Origin: Clostridiales bacterium
GTDB taxonomy: Bacteria; Bacillota_A; Clostridia; Saccharofermentanales; Saccharofermentanaceae
NCBI GenBank assembly: GCA_017649745.1
Contig: JAGCGE010000034.1
Coordinates: forward strand, 1 to 27,528
Direction: 5' to 3'
DNA length: 27,528 nt
Shown here: positions 7,873 through 15,503 of the stretch, piece by piece
Layout: every line of letters starts with the position of its first letter
Position numbering within the stretch: the first letter of the stretch is position 1
Position numbers and translations under genes: made by a program
The notes under the pieces: model-generated
Told to the model about the DNA's origin: nothing
What the model saw: the letters and a program-made list of their open reading frames with translations, nothing else
Database searches by the model: none

Positions 7873-9690
7873 ATGGAGATCAAGATAGCACATCTGATTG
7901 CTGATTTTCTTGTTGAGAAGGGAGTTAAGCACGTCTTTACTGTTACAGGCGGCGGCGCTATGCATCTTAACGATGCTCTCGGTCACAAGGAAGGCTTAAC
8001 ATCCATCTATAACCACCACGAGCAGGGATCTTCTATCGCTGCAGAAGGTTATGCGAGACTTACGGGTAAGATCGCCGTATGCTGCGTAACCTCAGGCCCA
8101 GGCGGAACGAATGCCATCACAGGCGTTATGGGAGGATACTTAGATTCCATCCCTATGTTCGTTCTTTCGGGACAGGTAAAAAGAGAGACTACTTTGTGGT
8201 CGACTGATGTACCTCTTCGTCAGCTCGGCGATCAGGAATTCCCTATCATCGACTCCGTTCAGAATATGACCAAGTATGCCGTTATGGTAACTGAGCCTAA
8301 CGACATCCTCTATCATCTCGAAAAGGCATGGTTCCTCGCTAATAACGGACGTAAGGGACCAGTTTGGCTCGATATCCCACTTGATGTTCAGGCAGCTAAG
8401 GTTGATAAGGATTCACTCCGCCGTTTCGAGGGAAGCGATGAGCAGAAAGCTCTCTGCGCTAAGGAGAACCCTTCATACAGCGAAGATCAGACAAAGGCTA
8501 TCCTTGATAAGCTCTATAACGCAAAGCGTCCTGTTATCCTTGCAGGTACCGGTGTTAATGTAGCAGAAGCTAAGGATGAGTTCCTTAAGGCAGCTGCTAA
8601 GCTTAAGATCCCTGTAGTAACAGCATGGAATGCCCATGATCTTATGACTGACGATAATCCGTACTACTGCGGAAGACCAGGTACAGTCGGAACAAGAGGC
8701 GGTAACTTCGTAGTTCAGAATGCAGACGTACTCTTCGTTATCGGATGCCGTATGAACATCCGTATGATCAGCTATAACTACAAGGAGTGGGCTAAGGAAG
8801 CTTACAAGATCGTAGTCGATATCGACGAGGCTGAGCTTAGAAAGCCAACAGTCAACGTTGATATGAAGGTCAATGCTGATCTTACAGACGTACTTAAGTC
8901 TATCAACGCTTCTTCTTACGAAGCTAATCCTATCCACGAGGCATGGGTCAAGTGGGGTAGAGACATCGATGCTAAGTATCCTGCATGTCTTCCTTCTTAC
9001 GATGAAGTTAAGAGCCCTGTTAATCCTTATGTCTTCATTGACAAGTTCAGTAATGCTCTTTCTGAGGGTGACAAGGTTATCTGCGGTAATGGTTCTGCTT
9101 GTGTAGTTACTTTCCAGGGCTTCCACGTAAAAAATGATCAGAGACTTTTCACTAACTCAGGCTGCGCTGCCATGGGTTACGGATTCCCTGCAGCTCTCGG
9201 TGCATGTGTTGCAGAAGAAGGCAAGAGAGTTATCTGTGTTGACGGCGACGGTTCATTCCAGATGAATATCCAGGAGCTTCAGACAGTTGTCTATAACAAG
9301 CTCAACCTCAAGATCTTCATCATGAACAACAATGGATATCACTCCATCAGACAAACACAGACAAACCTTTTCACACCACCTCTCGTAGGTGTATGTGACG
9401 GTAACGGTTTAAGCTTCCCTGATCTTGAGAAGCTTTCTGCCGCATACGGTATCAGATATGTAAGGATCTCCGATTCTTCTGAGGTTGAATCGAAAACACT
9501 TGAAGCTATCAGCGGTAACGATCCTGTCCTCTGTGAAGTAATCCTTAATGAGAAGCAGACATTCTCACCTAAGCTCTCATCCAAGGTTCTTCCTGACGGA
9601 AAGATCGTATCACCTCCTATCGATGATATGTTCCCATTCCTCGAGAGAGATGAGTTTGACGCTATCAAGGAATCCGTTCCTAACAAGTAA
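7873..9690 (+). CDS. ThDP-dependent acetolactate-synthase-like enzyme (YerE-like)
   Basis: The product has 605 residues with three domains: an N-terminal pyrimidine-binding domain with the activating Glu50 (HHEQGSS), a central domain about 190-350, and a C-terminal pyrophosphate domain with GDG at 458-460 and NNNGY at 485-489. The family decarboxylates a 2-oxoacid and transfers the acyl group. The gene sits in an operon with rfbFGH and an SDR, not with an acetohydroxyacid synthase small subunit. The closest known precedent is therefore YerE, which adds a two-carbon unit from pyruvate to C4 of CDP-4-keto-3,6-dideoxyglucose on the way to yersiniose. The assignment as a sugar-branching enzyme is inferred from context. 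AAGGAG precedes ATG 7873. Confidence 0.88.
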   Translation: MEIKIAHLIADFLVEKGVKHVFTVTGGGAMHLNDALGHKEGLTSIYNHHEQGSSIAAEGYARLTGKIAVCCVTSGPGGTNAITGVMGGYLDSIPMFVLSGQVKRETTLWSTDVPLRQLGDQEFPIIDSVQNMTKYAVMVTEPNDILYHLEKAWFLANNGRKGPVWLDIPLDVQAAKVDKDSLRRFEGSDEQKALCAKENPSYSEDQTKAILDKLYNAKRPVILAGTGVNVAEAKDEFLKAAAKLKIPVVTAWNAHDLMTDDNPYYCGRPGTVGTRGGNFVVQNADVLFVIGCRMNIRMISYNYKEWAKEAYKIVVDIDEAELRKPTVNVDMKVNADLTDVLKSINASSYEANPIHEAWVKWGRDIDAKYPACLPSYDEVKSPVNPYVFIDKFSNALSEGDKVICGNGSACVVTFQGFHVKNDQRLFTNSGCAAMGYGFPAALGACVAEEGKRVICVDGDGSFQMNIQELQTVVYNKLNLKIFIMNNNGYHSIRQTQTNLFTPPLVGVCDGNGLSFPDLEKLSAAYGIRYVRISDSSEVESKTLEAISGNDPVLCEVILNEKQTFSPKLSSKVLPDGKIVSPPIDDMFPFLERDEFDAIKESVPNK

Positions 9691-9699
9691 GGAGAATTC

Positions 9700-10641
9700 A
9701 TGAAAAGAGCCGTAATTACAGGTTGTACCGGTATGCTGGGATTAGCCCTCATCAGGAAGCTTTTGAAAGAAGGCTATGAGGTTATCGCAGTTATCCGTCC
9801 GGACAGCAAGAGAGCAGATAACATTCCTGAAGATGACAGGATAACTGTAGTCGAGCTTCCTCTTGAAGATATCGGAACATTGCCTGCGGTATTAAAGCCG
9901 CTTGGCATAGAAGAAGCTTCACTCTTCTTCCATTTCGCTTGGGGCGGAACCTCAGGTGCCGCAAGAAACGATATGGAACTTCAGAAGGAGAATATCGCTG
10001 CTTCGCTAAAGGCAGTCGATGCTGCTTCTGAGCTTCATTGCGAAGTCTTCATGGGCGCAGGTTCCCAGGCAGAATACGGACGTGTTCCTGACGGAACGAA
10101 GCTTAGCGGCAAGACACCTTGTGATCCTGAGAACGGATACGGTATCGCTAAGTATGCAGCCGGAAAGATGACGAGAGTCAAGGCTCAAAGTCTTGGAATA
10201 AAGCATATCTGGGTAAGAATCCTAAGTACTTACGGTGAATTCGACGGTGCTCATACAATGGTAATGAGCATGGTAAGTAATTTCATCGACGGTAAGCGAG
10301 CTTCATGTACGAAGGGCGAGCAGATGTGGGATTATCTTTACTGTGACGATGCGGCTAACGCATTCTATCTCGCAGCAACCAAGGGCATAGACGGTAAAGT
10401 CTATCCTGTAGGTTCAGGTGAGGTGAGACCGCTTGCTGATTATATAAGAGATATAAGAGATGCGATCGATCCGACGCTTGAGATCGGATTTGGTGAAGTA
10501 GATTATTATCCGGGTCAGGTTATGTATCTTTGCGCAGATATTGCCGAACTTACGGCTGATACGGGTTTTAGACCGGAGTATACTTTTAAAGCCGGTATAG
10601 AGAATACAATAGAGTGGTACAAAGAGAGGAAGAACTCATGA
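9700..10641 (+). CDS. NAD(P)-dependent epimerase/dehydratase (SDR), candidate branched-sugar reductase
   Basis: The 313-aa extended SDR has the nucleotide-binding motif TGCTGMLG (residues 7-14) and catalytic Ser122 (GAGSQAEYG) with Tyr147 and Lys151 (YGIAK). The 4,6-dehydratase TTDK pattern is absent, so a reductase or epimerase is more likely than a second dehydratase. In yersiniose synthesis the SDR YerF reduces the ketone of the branch added by YerE. This gene directly follows the YerE-like gene (9 bp) and may do the same job. It could instead be a paratose/abequose-synthase-type C4 reductase. It overlaps the next gene by 4 bp (ATGA). Confidence 0.88.
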   Translation: MKRAVITGCTGMLGLALIRKLLKEGYEVIAVIRPDSKRADNIPEDDRITVVELPLEDIGTLPAVLKPLGIEEASLFFHFAWGGTSGAARNDMELQKENIAASLKAVDAASELHCEVFMGAGSQAEYGRVPDGTKLSGKTPCDPENGYGIAKYAAGKMTRVKAQSLGIKHIWVRILSTYGEFDGAHTMVMSMVSNFIDGKRASCTKGEQMWDYLYCDDAANAFYLAATKGIDGKVYPVGSGEVRPLADYIRDIRDAIDPTLEIGFGEVDYYPGQVMYLCADIAELTADTGFRPEYTFKAGIENTIEWYKERKNS

Positions 10642-11585
10642 AGAAGATATCTATTTTGATACCTTGTTACAACGAAGAACTTAACGTGGAGCCTATGGCA
10701 CAGGCATTGACAGAGATGTTTGCCAGGGATCTCCCGAATTACGATTATGAGATAGTATTTATCGATAATGATTCCCGTGATCTTACGAGACCTAAGCTCC
10801 GCATGCTTTGCGAGAATGACAAGAGGATCAAGGCTATTTTCAATGCCAAGAACTTCGGTCAGTTTAATTCTCCTTATTACGGTATGCTCCAGACTACAGG
10901 TGACTGTACGATCTCTATGGTCTGTGATTTCCAGGATCCTATCGAACTCATCCCTAAGTATGTTAAGGAATGGGAGAACGGCTACAAGATCGTTATCGGT
11001 ATCAAGACTTCTTCTAAGGAAAGCAAGATCATGTATCTTCTTAGAAGTATGTATTATAAGCTCATCAAGAAATTTTCTGATGTTGAGCAGATCGAGCACT
11101 TCACAGGTTCAGGTCTTTACGACAAGAGCTTCATTAAGGTTCTTCGCGACCTTAAGGATCCTAAGCCGTTCCTTAGAGGTATCGTAGGTGAACTCGGATT
11201 CGAGCGTAAGGAGATTCCTTATGAGCAGCCACAGAGAAGAGCAGGTAAGACAAGTAATAACTTCTACAGACTTTACGATGCAGCTATGCTCTCCATTACT
11301 TCATATACAAAGATAGGACTTCGTATCGCTACTATTGGCGGCGCAATCTTCTCATTCTGCAGCCTTATCGTTGCTCTTGTTTACTTCATCTTGAAGCTCT
11401 GCATGTGGGATTCGTTCCCTGCTGGTATGGCTCCTGTTGTTATCGGTATGTTCGTAATGGGCTCTGTTGAGATGTTCTTTATTGGCCTTCTCGGTGAGTA
11501 TATCCTTAACATCAACGACCGTATCATGAACAGGCCATTGGTAGTTGAAGCAGAGAGACTTAACTTCGACGAAGAGAAGAAATAA
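10638..11585 (+). CDS. GT2 polyprenyl-phosphate glycosyltransferase (GtrB/DPM1-like)
   Basis: The start is ATG 10638, overlapping the previous stop as ATGA with GAGG about 10 nt upstream; an in-frame GTG at 10614 lacks this support. The 315-aa product opens with the GT-A fold motif ILIPCYNEE. It has an acidic FIDNDSRD motif (residues 41-48, in place of the usual DDGS) and DFQDP (96-100). Two C-terminal membrane helices lie at about 231-259 and 267-295, as in GtrB/ArnC-type enzymes that load a sugar onto undecaprenyl phosphate at the inner membrane face. It is the last gene of the operon. The expected donor is the CDP-sugar made by the preceding genes, which is inference. Confidence 0.92.
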   Translation: MKKISILIPCYNEELNVEPMAQALTEMFARDLPNYDYEIVFIDNDSRDLTRPKLRMLCENDKRIKAIFNAKNFGQFNSPYYGMLQTTGDCTISMVCDFQDPIELIPKYVKEWENGYKIVIGIKTSSKESKIMYLLRSMYYKLIKKFSDVEQIEHFTGSGLYDKSFIKVLRDLKDPKPFLRGIVGELGFERKEIPYEQPQRRAGKTSNNFYRLYDAAMLSITSYTKIGLRIATIGGAIFSFCSLIVALVYFILKLCMWDSFPAGMAPVVIGMFVMGSVEMFFIGLLGEYILNINDRIMNRPLVVEAERLNFDEEKK

Positions 11586-11655
11586 CATCCAACATTACAT
11601 AACTGTAAGATTCGCGTAAGCAAAATCGATAGTACGTTGTTCATTTCAGGGCTAT

Positions 11656-11661
11656 TATAAT
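11656..11661 (+). promoter_or_regulatory. Possible -10 box before the small ORF
   Basis: A perfect TATAAT lies 46 bp before the 62-aa ORF. The hexamer 17 bp upstream (TACGTT) is a poor -35 match. No clear terminator is seen between the GT2 gene and this site, so the small ORF might also be read from the sugar operon. Confidence 0.35.
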
Positions 11662-11706
11662 AGTGAAGAAGAGAAAACACCCGATTACAAAAGGGAGATT
11701 TATGAA

Positions 11707-11895
11707 ATGAACAACTTAAGAACTATCGATGAACTCACATCTGAGGAGTATCAGGAATTGAAGATAATCCTGTTATTCAGTGATGATGAGCAGTTCTACG
11801 AAGACATTGATGAGATCACGGATGAGTCTGTATTCGCTAAGTTCGGATCCATGACTTTCAAACGGGAGGATTTCAGCTGTAACTTCGTAGCTTAA
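11707..11895 (+). CDS. Small acidic protein of unknown function
   Basis: This ORF encodes 62 residues, rich in Asp and Glu (DDEQFYEDIDEITDES in the middle) with a C-terminal part FKREDFSCNFVA containing a single Cys. I do not recognise a family. GGGAG at 11693-11697 gives normal 9-nt spacing to ATG 11707. The short ATG AAA TGA just upstream (11702-11710) overlaps the start and could affect initiation. There is no signal peptide or membrane helix. It lies between the sugar operon and a convergent terminator. The good ribosome binding site and possible promoter make it more likely real than chance, but no function can be assigned. Confidence 0.55.
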   Translation: MNNLRTIDELTSEEYQELKIILLFSDDEQFYEDIDEITDESVFAKFGSMTFKREDFSCNFVA

Positions 11896-11936
11896 TATAG
11901 TCACCCACCACAAACACTTCATAACCCTATTAATTA

Positions 11937-11977
11937 AAATGCCTTTGAACATTATGCCCCCCGTTCAGAGGTATTTT
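11937..11977. terminator. Bidirectional terminator between converging genes
   Basis: AAAATGCCTTTGAAC pairs with GTTCAGAGGTATTTT (two G-U pairs) around a 12-nt loop. It has T-rich ends on both strands and lies between the small plus-strand ORF and the 3' end of the minus-strand GT-C-like gene. Confidence 0.75.
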
Positions 11978-11991
11978 AATGTCCGAAAACA

Positions 11992-14259
11992 TCAGTAGAT
12001 CTGATAGATGATCGTGTTATTATCCTCAGGGAAGTAAGCTACCTGCTTAAGGTTAGTAGCAAAGAACTCGGCATTATAAACGTGGTTGCCGCGCTTATCT
12101 GTAAGATCATAGAACTCCGCATCGAAAAGAAGATATCTGATCTCACGTTCCTTACAGTAGAATACGAATTTGTCGATATCGCCGTCACATCCTGTTACGA
12201 GCCACTGATAGACATCGTCACGAGTATATGTGTCGTGACCTGCTGACATTGCGTAATAAGGCCAGCCGAAGTATGATGGACGTCCAGCAAGATAGAAACG
12301 GTTGATGGACCACATAGGTGTAAGGAAAACATCATTAGGAGAAGTGTTTTCGGTGATCCATTTTGTAACTTCTGATTCAGTATCGATATTGAGGTGATTC
12401 CTGTTCAGATTGATATATGTGCGCCACTCAACGATTCCGGTTCCAGTAAGACCCGGGATGAGGAATAGTGCGACAAGGACGGAAAGGACTTCCATCGGAA
12501 TATAGATGCCCAAAGGAAGGACAATGCCGCTCTTTTTCGAGGACTCCTCGGAAGCCATCTTAGCCTCGAGCTCATCGTTATCGAGAGGGAGGAGTTCAGG
12601 GAGAAAATCGCTTTTTCGAGCGCATCTGAAAGGTATGATAAAGAGGTTCGAGAGGACTATTGCGACGAAGATGTTCATGAGGATCAGGGAGATCTGGATG
12701 AACTTGTGGTTCGCGAGCATCTCGAATGAAACTTTAATGTTAAATGCGAAGATCGTCGGGAACAGGAATGTGATAAGAAGGCATGATCTGTAGACAGGCT
12801 TCTTCTTAACGATATCCTTTACAAGGGCGACGATGAAGAAGACTGCTGCAAGGATCATTGTAAGTCCCGTTATAAAGATGATGTACTTTGTAACTCCGGA
12901 GAACGACTTGTCTGTGCTGACAAATCCCGTCTCGTGAGTGAAGAAAACGAATTCCTTGTATGAGCCTGAGAAAAGCCTTGTCTGTATGAAAGACGATACT
13001 ACCGCGCAGACTGCCATGATGAGGTAGCTTAAGCGGTTCTCACTTATGATCGCCATTCCGAACAGGATGAGAAGACCTGCGATGAGCGCGGATCCGTGGA
13101 TGTACGGCATTACGATTACGAGAATGCATGCCAGGATCAGGCTCTTAACAGGGCTGATCGGATCGTTCTTACGAGGTAGCCATGCGTTTTTGCAGAGCAT
13201 GAAAGCCTTAAATGGATTATCCTTCTGCATGCTGATGAACACTCTTCTGACATAAGGGATGAAGAGTATTACGAGTATCAGGATAAGAGAGACACCAAAC
13301 ATGAGATGTCGCTGATTGGCATAAACGTTTACTGCCCAGATACCCCAGTTATCGTAAGGCGTATCTTCGAACCACTTGAATGAATGCCAGAGCATGTCGA
13401 GTGATTTGTTGAGCGTGAAACCTGCATCAGTCATTCTCTTTATTGAAGCATAAACGTTGAATGAGCTTCTGAACAAGATGAGTAAAGGAGCAATGATAAA
13501 CGGCAATCTCCTGCCGCTCATAAGGACTCCGAGAAGTCCGACAAGGCAGAAACAGCAGACCATTCCGATAATGGATGGAACGTTGATCGCATAATCGATA
13601 GGGAGCCCCAGGAACTCGAGGATTCCGCAGAAGAAATAGAAGAAGAAATGATACTGGATACCGTCTCCCGAAAAGTGCATATACTGAGTCGGGAAGTTGG
13701 ATCCCATACCAAACGATGATGTCATCGCGGTGTGTGGACCGAGGTCTGAAAAAGTCGTGTAACCTGCTTCCAGGATATTGTTGGAGATCCTGAATGAATA
13801 GAAGAACAGGAACGAGGAAATGCATGTGAAGAATATGATCGAAATGCCGTAGAACAGGTTGTTTCTGATCGAAGTGTCGAAGTTAGGGATCTTGCTGTTA
13901 GCTTCTGTCTTTCTCTTCATGTTCTTTCCGATAAAGGTGAATATCAGATAGAGATAGAGTACTGAAGAAAGTGCAAGTCCAAACGATAACGGTGATTGAG
14001 GTATATGGAGGAAGTTCGTTGCTCTCTTGTAGGAAACTACGTGCGAAAGCGCGAGCGACACATAATATGTCACGAAAGTGGTGACAGATATACCTACGAT
14101 CGCGCCTGCCGGAAGTTTAAAGAGAATGTCAGGAACTTTGCTCAGTACTTTCTTGCCGGGAGCGATCGCTACGAATAATCTCCTCGTATCAGGAACGAGG
14201 TAAGAAACGATCTCGTAGCCCAAGATCACGCATATTGCAAGATAAACCAGTGCGAGCAT
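11992..14259 (-). CDS. Multi-pass membrane protein, probable GT-C glycosyltransferase
   Basis: The 755-aa protein has a dozen or more hydrophobic segments from residue 1 to about 610, then a C-terminal extracytoplasmic domain of about 145 residues. An acidic and His-containing motif, SDLGPH with Asp172 and His176, follows a membrane segment. That resembles the first-loop catalytic Asp region of GT-C enzymes, which use polyprenyl-phosphate sugars outside the membrane. The ribosome binding site AGGGG lies 8 nt before ATG on the minus strand. It converges on the sugar operon. With the GtrA-like and GtrB-like genes it could complete a three-component system by transferring the sugar to a wall polymer or protein. 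The specific acceptor cannot be told, and the family call rests on topology and one motif. Confidence 0.75.
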   Translation of the reverse strand: MLALVYLAICVILGYEIVSYLVPDTRRLFVAIAPGKKVLSKVPDILFKLPAGAIVGISVTTFVTYYVSLALSHVVSYKRATNFLHIPQSPLSFGLALSSVLYLYLIFTFIGKNMKRKTEANSKIPNFDTSIRNNLFYGISIIFFTCISSFLFFYSFRISNNILEAGYTTFSDLGPHTAMTSSFGMGSNFPTQYMHFSGDGIQYHFFFYFFCGILEFLGLPIDYAINVPSIIGMVCCFCLVGLLGVLMSGRRLPFIIAPLLILFRSSFNVYASIKRMTDAGFTLNKSLDMLWHSFKWFEDTPYDNWGIWAVNVYANQRHLMFGVSLILILVILFIPYVRRVFISMQKDNPFKAFMLCKNAWLPRKNDPISPVKSLILACILVIVMPYIHGSALIAGLLILFGMAIISENRLSYLIMAVCAVVSSFIQTRLFSGSYKEFVFFTHETGFVSTDKSFSGVTKYIIFITGLTMILAAVFFIVALVKDIVKKKPVYRSCLLITFLFPTIFAFNIKVSFEMLANHKFIQISLILMNIFVAIVLSNLFIIPFRCARKSDFLPELLPLDNDELEAKMASEESSKKSGIVLPLGIYIPMEVLSVLVALFLIPGLTGTGIVEWRTYINLNRNHLNIDTESEVTKWITENTSPNDVFLTPMWSINRFYLAGRPSYFGWPYYAMSAGHDTYTRDDVYQWLVTGCDGDIDKFVFYCKEREIRYLLFDAEFYDLTDKRGNHVYNAEFFATNLKQVAYFPEDNNTIIYQIY

Positions 14260-14392
14260 AATATATCCCCTTTTAATAAGTTAATAATATGATAACAAAA
14301 CGTATAAGTTCCGAAAAATACAAAAATGTTACGTTAATTATACAGTTCTTTTAAACCTTGGTATCAGTGCTTTTGGGGCAAAAAAAGAATGC

Positions 14393-14398
14393 TACAAT
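14393..14398 (+). promoter_or_regulatory. Extended -10 promoter element for the ddl gene
   Basis: TGC-TACAAT gives an extended -10 about 40 bp before the chosen ddl start. It lies inside the N-terminal extension that an upstream ATG at 14389 would add, which argues for ATG 14437 as the real start. The -35 is weak. Confidence 0.45.
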
Positions 14399-14420
14399 CC
14401 TTAAAAATCAAGAAGGACCA

Positions 14421-14426
14421 AGGGAG
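14421..14426 (+). promoter_or_regulatory. Ribosome binding site that decides the ddl start
   Basis: AGGGAG lies 10 nt before ATG 14437. The alternative ATG 14389 has no comparable site. Confidence 0.7.
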
Positions 14427-14436
14427 ATTTTTGTGT

Positions 14437-15483
14437 ATGAAGATCGTGGTTTTGGCAGGCGGTTTAAGTCCTGAAAGAGATGTATCAAAAGCATCATCTA
14501 GTCTTATTGCAAACGCACTTTTATCAAAGGGACATCAGGTAGCTGTAATTGACCTCTATGAAGGTATCGAAAATGGTGTCGAACTCGACTCTCTTTTCAG
14601 AGAGGGAACAGGAGATCTTTTCTCATATGAGATCCCTGAAACAGAGCCTGATCTTGAAGCATTGATCGCAAGTTTCGGTGGAAGAAGAGCATGGGTCGGA
14701 CCTCGTGTCATAGAGATCTGTAAGATCGCTGATTCAGTATTCCTGGGACTTCACGGATCTTACGGTGAGAACGGTCAGCTCCAGGCAGTTTTGGATTCAA
14801 ATGACATAGCTTACACAGGTTCAGGTTATCTCGGATGTGCACTTGCAATGGATAAGGATATCTCCAAGGCGATCATCGCTAGCCGCGGTATCAAGACAGC
14901 AAAGTGGTTCGTTAAACCGGCTGAAGATATCACACTTGAAGAAGTTAAAAAGGAGATCGGTATTCCTTGTGTTGTTAAGCCTATCGGATGTGGAAGCTCA
15001 TGCGGTGTATCTATCGTAAAGACAGATGACGAGTTCAACAAGGCTATCTCTTATGCAGCAAGTTACAAGCAGGAAGTAATCATCGAAGCATTCATCACAG
15101 GTCGCGAGATCACAGTTGGTGTTGTTAACGAAAAAGCACTTCCTATTATCGAGATCATTCCTCATGAAGGATTCTACGATTACAAGAATAAATATCAGGC
15201 AGGTCTTACAGATCATATCTGTCCTGCAAAATTTACAGAAGAACAGACAAAACGTGCACAGGGTCTCGCAGTAGAGATCTTCAGAGCACTTCGTATGAAG
15301 GCATATGGCCGTATCGACATGATCTATGACGAGAAGGCTGACGATTTCTGGTTTATTGAAGCAAATAACCTTCCGGGTATGACCAACACAAGTCTCGTAC
15401 CTGATGCTGCAAAGGTCGCAGGCATCTCTTATGAGGATCTGTGTGACAGGATCGCAAGATCTTGCGGAAAAGAAGAAATCTGA
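14437..15483 (+). CDS. ddl: D-alanine--D-alanine ligase
   Basis: The 348-aa ATP-grasp enzyme joins two D-Ala for the peptidoglycan precursor. It starts MKIVVLAGGLSPERDVS, the family's usual N-terminus. It shows LGLHGSYGENG, DKDISK, the glycine-rich KPIGCGSSCGVS ATP loop, and FIEANNLPGMT near the end, where most relatives have EVNTLPGMT. The YDYKNKY segment keeps the Tyr-Lys-Tyr type of omega loop seen in D-Ala-D-Ala enzymes rather than the VanA D-lactate type. The start is set by AGGGAG and by the promoter element lying upstream of it. An insertion after residue 60 (about LDSLFREGTGDLF) is longer than in E. coli DdlB. The next gene starts 20 bp after the stop. Confidence 0.94.
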   Translation: MKIVVLAGGLSPERDVSKASSSLIANALLSKGHQVAVIDLYEGIENGVELDSLFREGTGDLFSYEIPETEPDLEALIASFGGRRAWVGPRVIEICKIADSVFLGLHGSYGENGQLQAVLDSNDIAYTGSGYLGCALAMDKDISKAIIASRGIKTAKWFVKPAEDITLEEVKKEIGIPCVVKPIGCGSSCGVSIVKTDDEFNKAISYAASYKQEVIIEAFITGREITVGVVNEKALPIIEIIPHEGFYDYKNKYQAGLTDHICPAKFTEEQTKRAQGLAVEIFRALRMKAYGRIDMIYDEKADDFWFIEANNLPGMTNTSLVPDAAKVAGISYEDLCDRIARSCGKEEI

Positions 15484-15503
15484 TTATTGCTGAGGTTTTT
15501 GGA

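Noticed and set aside
8473..9126. 217-aa minus-strand open frame
   Set aside because: It is antisense to the ThDP enzyme gene, has no ribosome binding site or recognisable motif, and reflects codon bias of the sense gene.
7873..9690. Housekeeping acetolactate synthase large subunit (ilvB)
   Set aside because: No small subunit or other branched-chain amino acid gene is nearby and the gene is embedded in a CDP-sugar operon, so a sugar-branching role fits better, though a tree is needed to settle it.
10515..11099. 194-aa minus-strand open frame
   Set aside because: It is antisense to the junction of the SDR and GT2 genes, both of which have clear motifs.
14389..14436. Upstream ATG adding 16 residues to D-Ala-D-Ala ligase
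   Set aside because: The extension overlaps the extended -10 element, has no ribosome binding site, and precedes the conserved N-terminus MKIVVLAGG.
15462..15503. N-terminal extension of the flavoprotein into ddl
   Set aside because: The FAD motif normally lies near the N-terminus, and GTG 15504 has a GAGG at good spacing while the upstream start has none.
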